From the NCBI GenBank assembly GCA_030601845.1, contig JAUWAY010000001.1:89274-153273 (forward strand): a DNA stretch of 64,000 nucleotides, in the 5' to 3' direction. Made by a program: the position numbers and the translations under genes. Under the pieces are notes generated by a model that saw nothing but the letters and a program-made list of their open reading frames with translations, had not been told where the DNA came from and did not search any database. Shown here piece by piece: positions 8,863-16,712 of this stretch; position 1 is the first letter of the stretch; each line of letters begins with the position of its first letter. This DNA comes from Phycisphaerae bacterium. GTDB taxonomy: Bacteria > Planctomycetota > Phycisphaerae > Sedimentisphaerales > Anaerobacaceae.

Positions 8863-8991
8863 TAAAGAAGCAAAGCAAAAGGCAGGTCATTTTTTTGTTA
8901 GCAATGTTGCGGTTTTTGCTTATAATCGTCCCCGTGGTTCGTGGGTTATGTTTCAATTAACGATTTATGGACGGAGAAAAAGGAGATTTAT

Positions 8992-9927
8992 GTGGCAAGG
9001 GACAAGATAACAATAGTTGGTGCGGGCAACGTCGGTGCAACAACCGCCCATATCGCTGCAACAAAACGGTTAGGGGATATCGTCCTGTTAGATATTGTTG
9101 ACGGATTAGCTCAAGGCAAGGCGCTGGATTTGGCCCAGGCCGGGCCGCTGCAGTTGTATGGCTGTAAAATCGTCGGCACGCAGGACTGGGCAAACAGCGC
9201 CGACAGCGACATTGTGATTATTACCAGCGGGGTGCCGCGCAAACCCGGTATGAGCAGAGACGACCTGCTGACAAAGAACGTACAAATCGTCAAAGATGTC
9301 AGCGAGAAAATCGCCGGATATTCGCCGAACAGCATCATTATTGTTGTCTGCAACCCGCTCGATGCAATGGTTTATACCGCTGCCAAAGTTAGCGGCCTAC
9401 CCAAAAACAAGGTCATTGGAATGGCCGGCGCCCTGGACTCGGCGCGCTTTAGTTACTTTCTGGCATCCGAGCTTGGCGTAAGCGCCGACGATATAAAGGC
9501 CGTTTTAATGGGTGGCCATGGTGACGATATGGTACCCCTGCCCAGATTCAGCTCTGTGGCTGGGGTACCCGTAACCGAATTGCTCGACGAAGAGAAAATC
9601 GCCCGACTAATTGAGCGAACCCGAAAGGGCGGTATCGAAATAATAAATCTTCTCGGCTACAGCGCCTATTATGCCCCGGCAGCCGGCGTCGTTAAGATGG
9701 CTGAAGCAATCCTCAAAGATAAGAAAACGGTGCTGTCCTGCTGCGCTTATTGTAACAGCGAATACAATGCTGGCGGTTACTTTGTCGGTGTACCCGTTGT
9801 TCTCGGCAAAACCGGCGTTGAAAAAATCATCGTGCTCAATTTGAACGAGTCCGAACGGGCCAAGCTCGAAAAATCACTCACCCACGTAAAACAACTCGTG
9901 GCAAAGGTTGACAAACTCTTAAAGTGA
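8992..9927 (+). CDS. mdh: Malate dehydrogenase
   Basis: NAD-dependent interconversion of malate and oxaloacetate in the TCA or reverse TCA pathway. The Rossmann motif GAGNVG is at the N-terminus, followed by the substrate loop RKPGMSRDDL whose Arg favours malate over lactate, and the catalytic His in GGHGDDMVPLPR. A frame runs back to a GTG at 8941, but AAGGAG lies 6 nt before the GTG at 8992, giving MARDKITIVGAGNVG and 311 residues, the normal length for this family. It is 80 bp upstream of the V-ATPase operon; a separate promoter in between suggests independent expression. Confidence 0.92.
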   Translation: MARDKITIVGAGNVGATTAHIAATKRLGDIVLLDIVDGLAQGKALDLAQAGPLQLYGCKIVGTQDWANSADSDIVIITSGVPRKPGMSRDDLLTKNVQIVKDVSEKIAGYSPNSIIIVVCNPLDAMVYTAAKVSGLPKNKVIGMAGALDSARFSYFLASELGVSADDIKAVLMGGHGDDMVPLPRFSSVAGVPVTELLDEEKIARLIERTRKGGIEIINLLGYSAYYAPAAGVVKMAEAILKDKKTVLSCCAYCNSEYNAGGYFVGVPVVLGKTGVEKIIVLNLNESERAKLEKSLTHVKQLVAKVDKLLK

Positions 9928-9939
9928 AAAATTTATTAC

Positions 9940-9968
9940 TTGTCGCAATTTATCGATAATAATATAGT
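9940..9968 (+). promoter_or_regulatory. Promoter candidate for the V-type ATPase operon
   Basis: TTGTCG (9940-9945), 17-bp spacer, TATAGT (9963-9968), 42 bp before the first ATPase gene. Prediction from consensus only. Confidence 0.5.
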
Positions 9969-10009
9969 GTATCTTTCATTCGAGACGGCGTTTTAAGAGC
10001 AGGAATTAA

Positions 10010-10324
10010 ATGGAATTAATCAAGAAAATCAAACAGACCGAAGCGCAGGCACAGGAGATTATCGAACAGGCAAAAGCCGAGGCAGCCAGGCAGCTTGAAG
10101 AAGGTCGTCAGAATCGGCAGCGGCTTCTGGCAGAAGCGCAGCTGCAAAGGAAAAAGGCGATCGAAGCTGCTGTTGAGGCGGCACAGTCGCAGGGTCTTGC
10201 GGAGATTGAGGTTCTTAAATCGCAAGCCAAAAAGGGCCGGCAGGCGCTGCGCAATAAAGCAAATGCTAAAATGGCCCCAGCAGTAGCGAAAGTAATGAAA
10301 TACATCTCAAAGCCATCACCCTGA
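10010..10324 (+). CDS. ntpF: V-type ATPase subunit G/H (peripheral stalk)
   Basis: Peripheral-stalk partner of subunit E that links the catalytic head to the membrane subunit I. The 104-residue product is almost wholly a charged coiled coil rich in Glu, Ala, Gln and Lys (EAQAQEIIEQAKAEAARQLE), as expected for AhaH/NtpF. It is first in the ATPase operon, as in Enterococcus ntp. Its stop codon lies inside a dispersed repeat (CACCCTGAGCGAAGCGAAGG), so the last residues (SKPSP) probably come from that element. Confidence 0.8.
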   Translation: MELIKKIKQTEAQAQEIIEQAKAEAARQLEEGRQNRQRLLAEAQLQRKKAIEAAVEAAQSQGLAEIEVLKSQAKKGRQALRNKANAKMAPAVAKVMKYISKPSP

Positions 10325-10342
10325 GCGAAGCGAAGGAATGAC
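10317..10342 (+). repeat. Dispersed repeat overlapping the ntpF stop codon
   Basis: CACCCTGAGCGAAGCGAAGG followed by AATGAC is a motif I recognise from intergenic regions of many unrelated bacteria. Here its TGA serves as the stop of the upstream ATPase gene. It is the only ATPase-gene junction with this type of repeat. Confidence 0.55.
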
Positions 10343-10379
10343 ATTTTGTGTTTTGAGGTAGTTGCTTAAAAGGATAAAT

Positions 10380-12341
10380 ATGGCTATTGCTCAAATGACA
10401 AAAGTGATGATTGTCAGCCATCGCACGCAGGCCTCGGAGCTTCTGGAGGCGCTGCAGCATGAGGGTATTTGCCAGATACTGAACGCAGCCGAGGCGATGG
10501 TCAGCAGGGACTGGCCTGAACTTGGCACCGGAGCGGAACGGCCAAGGGACATCGAAGAGCTGTTGGGCCGACTGGCCAGAAGCATCACATTTCTTAAAAG
10601 CTATGCCGAACCCGCCAAGGGTCTTGCGAGTGTTCTTTCGCCACGTACCGTCGTTGACGAGCAGTCATATAACCAGGTTGTTTCAGATGAGGGAATTTTA
10701 GGAATTATTGACCAGAGCGAGCAGACCGAGGCGGCGATAGAAAGGGCAAAAGGCGAGATTGAGAATCTATGCAACACTTTAGAGGTGCTTCGGCCGTGGA
10801 AAGCTCTCCAGACGCCTGTGGAAGAGATTGGCCGGCTTCGGACAACAACGTGCTGGGCAGGATTCTTGCCAGAGCGACAGTTCGGGCAAGTAGAAGAGAA
10901 GATAGGCGAACTCGGCGGGGCAATCGAAGCAGCAGGGACAGATGGAAACAGGTATGCCTGCCTTATTGCCTGTCTAAATGTTGGTATCAATGAGGTACAA
11001 AAGCTGCTGCGCTCAGCGGAGTTTGAGCCGGTCAACTTTGAGCGAGTGACAGGGACAATAGCAGAATCAATACGGGACACAAGCGAAAAATTAAACGAGA
11101 CAAGAGAACGCTTGCACCGGCAGTATGAAAAAGCAGCGTCCCTGAGCAATAATATACTCAAGCTTCAGATTCTTCACGACCATTATGAAAATTTATTAAA
11201 CAGAGAGCAAACCAAGGGCGCTGCGCCGGCGACCGAACAAACGGTCATTCTGGAAGGTTGGGTGAAAGAAAAAGATTACCGTCGCCTGGAGAAGACAGTG
11301 TCGGGGTTTGAGGCGTCGAGTTTGAGCAAGATTGAACGGCTTCAAGACGAAGAGGTGCCGGTTGAGATAGAGAATAAAAACTACATTCGGCCATTTGAGG
11401 TAATAACCCGTCTTTACGGTATGCCGCAGCACTTTGAGGTTGACCCGACAGTTTTTTTAGCGCCATTCTTTGCACTCTTCTTTGCGATGTGTCTGACCGA
11501 TGCCGGCTATGGACTTGTTATCATTGCCTTGATGGTCTTCTTCATAAAGAAAATACAGGGTGACAAGAAGCTGATGTGGATGCTGGGAATCTGCGCCGCA
11601 GCGACCATCTTTGCGGGCGCCCTGACCGGTGGCTGGTTCGGTAACGCAGTGCAGCAGTTTGTACCTGCATTAAAACCAGCCAGAGAAAAGCTAATGTTGT
11701 TTGACCCGCTTAAGGAGCCGATGATTTTCTTTAAACTGGCGCTGGCACTTGGATATCTCCAGATTATGGCAGGCCTGGCAATCGCATTTTTCCACAGCGT
11801 AAAACAGAAGGACTACGTCGCAGCGGTCTGCGACAAGCTTACCTGGCTGGTTATGATAAATGCGATTGTTGTATTCCTGGCGAGCAAGTTCGGCGTGGTC
11901 TCTGCTGGAGCTGCCAGGGTGGCCGGCTACATAGCTCTTGTGCCTGCCGTGGCGATTTTGTTCTTTAGCCAGCGCCAAGGTGGTTGGGGCGGTCGGCTTG
12001 GCATGGGAGCATACAACCTTTTTAGCACGATATTCTACCTGGGGGACGTGCTAAGTTATTTAAGACTGATGGCACTTGGTATGGTGACAGCCGGGCTGGC
12101 AATGGCAATAAATGTGATAGTTGAAATCCTCGGCAAGATACCTGTCGTAGGGGTGGTCATCGCTGTGGTCCTGTTCGCAGCTTTTCACATGGGCAACATG
12201 GCCATAAATGCCTTGGGAGCTTTCGTTCATACATTGAGACTGCAATATGTCGAGTTTTTCCCGAAGTTCTTAGTCGGCGGCGGCAAATTATTTGAGCCCT
12301 TGAGCAAAAAGTATACACGCATTTATATCAAGCGTGAATAG
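10380..12341 (+). CDS. ntpI: V-type ATPase subunit I (membrane stator, a-subunit)
   Basis: Membrane subunit that forms the ion half-channels against the K ring. The N-terminal half (residues 1-350) is a soluble coiled-coil arm; the C-terminal half has about seven membrane segments beginning with FLAPFFALFFAMCLTDAGYG, the family hallmark, and later the segment SYLRLMALGMVTAGLAMAIN with the essential Arg. A TTG at 10362 would extend the frame, but AAGGA lies 5 nt before the ATG at 10380, so 653 residues are assigned. A heptamer array begins over its stop codon. Confidence 0.92.
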   Translation: MAIAQMTKVMIVSHRTQASELLEALQHEGICQILNAAEAMVSRDWPELGTGAERPRDIEELLGRLARSITFLKSYAEPAKGLASVLSPRTVVDEQSYNQVVSDEGILGIIDQSEQTEAAIERAKGEIENLCNTLEVLRPWKALQTPVEEIGRLRTTTCWAGFLPERQFGQVEEKIGELGGAIEAAGTDGNRYACLIACLNVGINEVQKLLRSAEFEPVNFERVTGTIAESIRDTSEKLNETRERLHRQYEKAASLSNNILKLQILHDHYENLLNREQTKGAAPATEQTVILEGWVKEKDYRRLEKTVSGFEASSLSKIERLQDEEVPVEIENKNYIRPFEVITRLYGMPQHFEVDPTVFLAPFFALFFAMCLTDAGYGLVIIALMVFFIKKIQGDKKLMWMLGICAAATIFAGALTGGWFGNAVQQFVPALKPAREKLMLFDPLKEPMIFFKLALALGYLQIMAGLAIAFFHSVKQKDYVAAVCDKLTWLVMINAIVVFLASKFGVVSAGAARVAGYIALVPAVAILFFSQRQGGWGGRLGMGAYNLFSTIFYLGDVLSYLRLMALGMVTAGLAMAINVIVEILGKIPVVGVVIAVVLFAAFHMGNMAINALGAFVHTLRLQYVEFFPKFLVGGGKLFEPLSKKYTRIYIKRE

Positions 12342-12375
12342 TGAAGCGAAATACGAAATACTAAATACGAAATGG
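12334..12375 (+). repeat. Heptamer array, ntpI-ntpK junction
   Basis: Six phased 7-mers (GTGAATA, GTGAAGC, GAAATAC, GAAATAC, TAAATAC, GAAATGG). The array starts before the ntpI stop codon and ends in the Shine-Dalgarno of ntpK (GGAGG). The word order GTGAAGC then AAATAC recurs at 18497 and 20636. Confidence 0.88.
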
Positions 12376-12385
12376 AGGTCTGACA

Positions 12386-12895
12386 ATGAATTACGGAATG
12401 ATTTTGGCTTTGTGTAGTGCAGGATTGGCGGCCTTGTTGCCTGGTATTGGCTCGGCAATCGGGATCCGTATTGCCGGCAGAAGTGCTACGGGCGTGTTGA
12501 GCGAAAAACCGGAAAGATACGGGCAAATGTTTATTATGGTGGTGCTGCCTGGAACACAGGGTTTTTACGGTTTTTTGGCGGCCTTTCTTGTGATGCTCAA
12601 TCTTAACTTCTTCGGTGAGAGCAGTGTACCAGAGGGTTTTCCTGTGCCGGAAGTGAGCGTCCAACTTGGGTTGCAGGTATTGGCTGCTTGTTTGCCTATT
12701 GCTTTTGCCGGTCTGATAAGTGCAATCTTGCAAGGCAAGGTTTGTGCAGGCGGTATAATGATGGCTGCCAAACAACCTGAGATGGCGTTTAAGGCGGGCG
12801 TTGTCTACGCAGTTATGGTTGAAGTTTACGCGGTTCTGGGCCTGCTGGTAACAATGTTTATGCTGCTATTCGGCATCAATTGGCCAACGATTTAA
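12386..12895 (+). CDS. ntpK: V-type ATPase subunit K (proteolipid ring), Na+-type
   Basis: Rotor-ring subunit with four helices (two fused hairpins), 169 residues, like Enterococcus NtpK. The essential carboxylate is Glu146 in VVYAVMVEVYAVLG (helix 4). The first hairpin has lost the carboxylate and instead reads LPGTQGFYGF (Thr57, Gln58), and Gln116 lies in ILQGK of helix 3. Thr, Gln, Gln and Glu at these places correspond to the Na+ ligands of Enterococcus hirae NtpK, so the ring is predicted to bind Na+. GGAGG is 8 nt upstream of the ATG. Confidence 0.93.
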   Translation: MNYGMILALCSAGLAALLPGIGSAIGIRIAGRSATGVLSEKPERYGQMFIMVVLPGTQGFYGFLAAFLVMLNLNFFGESSVPEGFPVPEVSVQLGLQVLAACLPIAFAGLISAILQGKVCAGGIMMAAKQPEMAFKAGVVYAVMVEVYAVLGLLVTMFMLLFGINWPTI

Positions 12896-12909
12896 AGCGT
12901 GCCCCGGGA

Positions 12910-12956
12910 CACGTGACCCGAACGAGACACGAGTCACGAGAAACGAGCGACGAATT
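12910..12956 (+). repeat. Heptamer array, ntpK-ntpE junction
   Basis: Phased 7-mers of the type GAGACAC, GAGTCAC, GAGAAAC, GAGCGAC fill the gap to the ntpE start codon, so no Shine-Dalgarno is visible for ntpE. The words CACGAG and GTGACCC are shared with the arrays at 13544 and 16201. Confidence 0.88.
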
Positions 12957-13547
12957 ATGGAAGCTGAACAGGTAGTAGAAAAGATATTGGCCGATGCAAA
13001 AGCCGAGGCAGAGAAGATAAGAAAGCAGGCCGAAGAAAGAGAAGCTGCTGAGCAGGACAAATTAGCTGAGCAACTGGACGAGTACAAAAAGCAAACAGAG
13101 ATTCTTGCTGAAAAAGCAGGGAAAGACAAGAAACTCCATCTTTTGGCAGCGGCGAGAATGGATATTGCCAAAGAGTACCTGGCAGAGAAAAGAAAGCTCC
13201 TCGATGAGGTCTTTGCGCAGGCGCGAGAGCAACTGCAAAATTTACCGGATGACGACTATTGCCAGCTAATGACCAAACTGATGCTCGAAGCGGTAGAGAC
13301 CGGCGACGAAGAGGTTATCGTTGATAAGAACGAAAATCGAATCGACCAACAGCTCATCGATGAGGTTAATGAGCAGTTGGGTTCGGGTAATAAAGGTAAT
13401 TTACGGCTGTCTGAAGAAAAGCAGGATATCGGAGGAGGTTTTATTTTAAGACGCGGCAAAATAAAAAACAATGTCTCAATTAAAGTATTGCTGACTCTGG
13501 CACGCAAAGAGCTGGAAATCGAATTGGCAAAAGAGCTATTCTCGTGA
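12957..13547 (+). CDS. ntpE: V-type ATPase subunit E (peripheral stalk)
   Basis: Peripheral stalk subunit that pairs with G/H and contacts the top of the catalytic head. The 196-residue product has an N-terminal charged coiled coil (AEKIRKQAEEREAAEQDKLA) and a mixed C-terminal domain with GGGFILRRGKIKNNVS-type sequence around residue 160, typical of AtpE/NtpE. No Shine-Dalgarno is visible because a heptamer array abuts the ATG; translation may be coupled to ntpK. The stop codon TGA lies in the first units of the next array. Confidence 0.88.
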   Translation: MEAEQVVEKILADAKAEAEKIRKQAEEREAAEQDKLAEQLDEYKKQTEILAEKAGKDKKLHLLAAARMDIAKEYLAEKRKLLDEVFAQAREQLQNLPDDDYCQLMTKLMLEAVETGDEEVIVDKNENRIDQQLIDEVNEQLGSGNKGNLRLSEEKQDIGGGFILRRGKIKNNVSIKVLLTLARKELEIELAKELFS

Positions 13548-13613
13548 CGCGTGACCCCTGACTCGTGGAACGAGATACAAACTACGAACTATGGACTACG
13601 AACTACGAACTAC
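13544..13613 (+). repeat. Heptamer array spanning ntpE stop and ntpC start
   Basis: Ten 7-mers in unbroken phase (for example GTGACGC, GTGACCC, CTGACTC at the left and GAACTAC, GAACTAT, GGACTAC, GAACTAC at the right). It contains the ntpE stop codon at 13545 and the ntpC start codon at 13591, and encodes the first residues of NtpC (MDYELRTT). Confidence 0.9.
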
Positions 13614-14628
13614 AGATGTGGATTTTTACACGTATCCGCCTGTCGGCGACGATGACTGGCGATATACCTTCCAGACGGCCCAGGTGCGGGTCCTTGAGAT
13701 GCAGATGCTAAGCCCAGCGGCCCTTCTGGATATGGCTAATGCGAAAAATTTCGAGCAGGCAGCCGGTCTGTTAGCGGCGACCGAGTACGCCATACCACAA
13801 ACAAGCAAAAGCTTCGCAGAGATGGAGGATATTTTGCGGCTTCGAAGAGCAGCGGTGCGAGAGCTGTTTGCGGATTTTATCCTCGATAAACCGATTGTAG
13901 AGTTGTTTAAAACACGGGCCGATTTTGCGAATCTGCGATTAGCTCTCAGGCGAACACTGACGGAGAAACCATTAGGGACCGATTACAGTGATGACGGCAA
14001 TGTGCCGCCCGAAATATTTGAAGAAGTCTTTGAAGCAGAGAATTACAACCTGCTCCCCTGTTATATGGCCCAGGCGGTAGAACGGGCAGTTTTGGCCTAC
14101 TACCAGAACAAGGATGTCCGGCAGATTGATTTCGCAATCGACGACGTGCAGGCCGAATATAATCTCAAAATTGCACGCCGGCTAAACAGCCTTTTTCTGC
14201 TCGGCCTTTTTCGAATACAGATTGATTTGACAAACATTCGCACAATGCTTCGGCTCAAATACACCGAATCAGAGCAGCGCAATGTCTTCTTAAAAGGCGG
14301 GTATATTCAACTGGAGCGATTAAAACGCGGACTGGATATCGGCTATGAGGCGCTTGGGCATTTATTTTTTGTAACGCCCTACTACCAGATTGTTGAATCA
14401 GGAGCTAACTATTTGGCGTCGGATAAATCCTTTTTAAGGGCTGAGCAGCAGTGCGCCAAATTCTTTACCGGGTATCTTAGGACAACGATTCAGATTACCA
14501 CCGGCCCTCAGCCAATTATCGCATATTTATTAATGAAGGAAAACGAAATCCGCACCGTGAGATTGATACTGACAGCCAAGAAAAATTACCTGGATACAAA
14601 ACTTATTCTGGACCGGCTGGGCGGATAA
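13591..14628 (+). CDS. ntpC: V-type ATPase subunit C (collar/central funnel)
   Basis: Funnel-shaped subunit joining the central rotor stalk to the K ring. The 345-residue helical protein matches AtpC/NtpC in length and position in the operon, with an N-terminal DDDWRYTFQTAQVRVLEMQM and a C-terminal ENEIRTVRLILTAKKN. The first eight residues (MDYELRTT) are encoded by a heptamer array, so the array either created or moved the start codon; no Shine-Dalgarno is visible. A later start is possible, but none with better signals exists nearby. Confidence 0.88.
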   Translation: MDYELRTTDVDFYTYPPVGDDDWRYTFQTAQVRVLEMQMLSPAALLDMANAKNFEQAAGLLAATEYAIPQTSKSFAEMEDILRLRRAAVRELFADFILDKPIVELFKTRADFANLRLALRRTLTEKPLGTDYSDDGNVPPEIFEEVFEAENYNLLPCYMAQAVERAVLAYYQNKDVRQIDFAIDDVQAEYNLKIARRLNSLFLLGLFRIQIDLTNIRTMLRLKYTESEQRNVFLKGGYIQLERLKRGLDIGYEALGHLFFVTPYYQIVESGANYLASDKSFLRAEQQCAKFFTGYLRTTIQITTGPQPIIAYLLMKENEIRTVRLILTAKKNYLDTKLILDRLGG

Positions 14629-14796
14629 GTTGTCTCAAACGGGAAATATCAGATCAAGATTGTGAACGAAATGAACTGTCAAGAAACTTTGGGTTGCTTG
14701 TTATTATCAACTTGTAATCAATTGTGAGTGAGGATGCAATATGAGAAGTAAATACAGAACAGATGGGTTTTATAACAGAAATGAAAGGGGGAATAA

Positions 14797-16194
14797 ATGA
14801 AGAAAGTATGGTTTTGGTTGCTGATTCTTAGCGTGCTAATGGGGATGTCGGCTGTAGCCGGTGCTGAAGGGAGAATTGAACCGACAAGGAATATTATTCT
14901 CATTGGATGGGATGGCGCTCAAAGAAACCATCTGTATGAGTGTTTAGGTCGAGGAACACTTCCCAATTTAAGGAAGCTGGCTTCCGAAGGAGCCCTTGTA
15001 GATATTGATATCCTTGGAGTAACTGACACAAAGGCTGGCTGGACACAAATCCTGACCGGATATAATCCGGTGGTTACTGGTGTCTATAGCAATAGCCAGT
15101 ATCAGCCGATCCCAAAGGGTCTGACCGTCTTCGAGCGGTTGGAGAAGCATTTCGGTTCGGACAATATCATCACCTTGGCCGTGATTGGCAAGAAGGGCCA
15201 TGTGGATGCCGATCCACCCAAGAAGGTCAGAATCAAAGAGGGTGAGAAACCAAAAGAGGCCGGCACCAAAACCATTGAGGATGGTGGTGTCAAGTATCAG
15301 GTGACCCCTGGTAAGCCTTACTATTACACTAAGGACAACATAGACCTATTCGAGAACGGCCTAGGGCTGGATGAGAAAGTCGGTACGCGGGTGATTGAAT
15401 TGATCGAGAAGCACAAGGACCAATGGATATTCTTCTTTGTGCATTTTGCCGAAGTTGACCACTCCGGCCACAAGCACGGAGAGAACTCCGAGGAGTATAC
15501 CGATGCTTTGATCTCCAATGACTTCTGGGTCGGCAAGATCATGCAGAAGCTCAAGGAGCTAGATCTGTACGATAAGACTCTGATCTACGTGACAGCCGAT
15601 CATGGGTTCGACGAGGGTAAGACGAGCCATAAGGACGCCCCTTATGTCTTTTTGGCAACCAATGACTCTAAGGTAATACGCCGCGGCGAGCGTGCGGACA
15701 TCACTCCAACAATACTTCAGGAGTTTGGCTTAGACCTTCGCAAGATTAAACCGCCACTTGACGGCAAACCGTTGACAAATCCTGGCAAGTCCAGGGCAGT
15801 AGGGTCTCGGGATACTGTCACTACGATCCATTCGGCTGCGAGCATTGGTGTTTTGGCCAAGGTAAAAAGTTTCATTGACCAGGGTGCCGACATCAACGCT
15901 AAGGACATGAGCGACGAGACGCCCTTGCACTACGCTGTCAGGCAGGGCCATAAGGATATCGCCGAACTGCTTGTCACCAAAGGAGCCGATGTCAACGCAA
16001 AAAACAAAGGGGGCCATACGCCCCTGCACTTCGCGGCCTTTAAAGGCCACAGTGATTTGGCAGAACTCCTTATCGCTAACGGCGCTGATGTCAACGTCAA
16101 AAATAAAGCTGGCCTGACACCGTTGCGCTGGGCAAAAGCAGCAGGACATAACCAAGTCGTTGAACTCTTGCGCAAACACGGAGCAAAAGAATGA
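14797..16194 (+). CDS. Exported type I phosphodiesterase/alkaline-phosphatase-like domain fused to ankyrin repeats
   Basis: Residues 1-24 form a signal peptide. Residues about 30-310 match the alkaline phosphatase superfamily of nucleotide pyrophosphatases: metal site in IILIGWDGAQ, a probable nucleophile Thr in KAGWTQILTGYNP, then FVHFAEVDHSGHKHG and VTADHGFDEG. Residues about 340-465 hold three ankyrin repeats (for example DETPLHYAVRQGHKDIAELL and GHTPLHFAAFKGHSDLAELL). AAGGGGG precedes the ATG. The gene interrupts the ATPase operon between C and F with a 168-bp leader of its own. Substrate is unknown; the fusion suggests a tethered or partner-bound periplasmic hydrolase. Confidence 0.82.
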   Translation: MKKVWFWLLILSVLMGMSAVAGAEGRIEPTRNIILIGWDGAQRNHLYECLGRGTLPNLRKLASEGALVDIDILGVTDTKAGWTQILTGYNPVVTGVYSNSQYQPIPKGLTVFERLEKHFGSDNIITLAVIGKKGHVDADPPKKVRIKEGEKPKEAGTKTIEDGGVKYQVTPGKPYYYTKDNIDLFENGLGLDEKVGTRVIELIEKHKDQWIFFFVHFAEVDHSGHKHGENSEEYTDALISNDFWVGKIMQKLKELDLYDKTLIYVTADHGFDEGKTSHKDAPYVFLATNDSKVIRRGERADITPTILQEFGLDLRKIKPPLDGKPLTNPGKSRAVGSRDTVTTIHSAASIGVLAKVKSFIDQGADINAKDMSDETPLHYAVRQGHKDIAELLVTKGADVNAKNKGGHTPLHFAAFKGHSDLAELLIANGADVNVKNKAGLTPLRWAKAAGHNQVVELLRKHGAKE

Positions 16195-16200
16195 CGAACC

Positions 16201-16242
16201 TATTACGAGTCACGAGTCACGGGGCACGAGCGACGAAATAAT
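16201..16242 (+). repeat. Heptamer array upstream of ntpG
   Basis: Phased 7-mers (TATTACG, AGTCACG, AGTCACG, GGGCACG, AGCGACG) run from just after the ankyrin gene stop into the ntpG start codon at 16241. The words match the arrays at 12910 and 13544, which suggests that this is the original C-F junction and that the ankyrin gene was inserted on its left side. Confidence 0.87.
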
Positions 16243-16564
16243 GGAAGGTAAAATTGCAGTTTTAGGTGATACCGATTTTGTGATGCCGTTTTCGGCACTC
16301 GGAGTCGATACATACCCCGTAGGGCGGACAACCGAGCAAATCACCGAAAGTGCCGGTAAGATAATGGAGGGTAAATATGCCCTTGTCGTGGTTGCCCAAA
16401 ATGTAGCTCCTGCGGTTCAGGAAATCTTTTCAGCTTACGAGAAAGTCCCGACCCCTTGTATAGTGGTTGTGCCGTTTACAATCGAATCTAAGGGCTTTGC
16501 GACACAGGCACTGGCAGAAGTGCTTAAAATGGCTACGGGCATCAATATCTTGCAGAATAGTTAA
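16241..16564 (+). CDS. ntpG: V-type ATPase subunit F
   Basis: Small rotor-stalk subunit that binds subunit D. The 107-residue product begins MEGKIAVLGDTDFVMPFSAL and ends in a Rossmann-like helix (GFATQALAEVLKMATGI), normal for AtpF/NtpG. An open frame extends further upstream through the heptamer array but is not supported; the ATG at 16241 matches the family start. No Shine-Dalgarno is visible because the array abuts the start. Confidence 0.87.
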   Translation: MEGKIAVLGDTDFVMPFSALGVDTYPVGRTTEQITESAGKIMEGKYALVVVAQNVAPAVQEIFSAYEKVPTPCIVVVPFTIESKGFATQALAEVLKMATGINILQNS

Positions 16565-16570
16565 GAAGCG

Positions 16571-16700
16571 GAAAAGCAAAAAGAAATCAAAAATTAAAAC
16601 GCAAAAATCAAAATGACATATAAAAATGCAAAATGCTAACAAATTTTTGAATTTTGATTTGTAATTTTGATATTTGATTTTTGATATTTAATTTCAAATT
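16571..16700 (+). repeat. AT-rich heptamer array with strand switch, ntpG-ntpA junction
   Basis: About 18 degenerate 7-mers. The left half repeats AAAATCA-like words and the right half their complement (TGATTTT-like words: TTTTGAT, ATTTGAT, TTTTGAT), so the array reverses strand near 16645 and could fold into a long imperfect hairpin between subunits F and A. Confidence 0.8.
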
Positions 16701-16712
16701 AGGGTTTTGGTA

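Noticed and set aside
8895..8926. Promoter of mdh from TATAAT at 8921
   Set aside because: The only -35-like hexamer (TTGTTA) is 20 bp away, too far for a firm call, although the -10 box is good.
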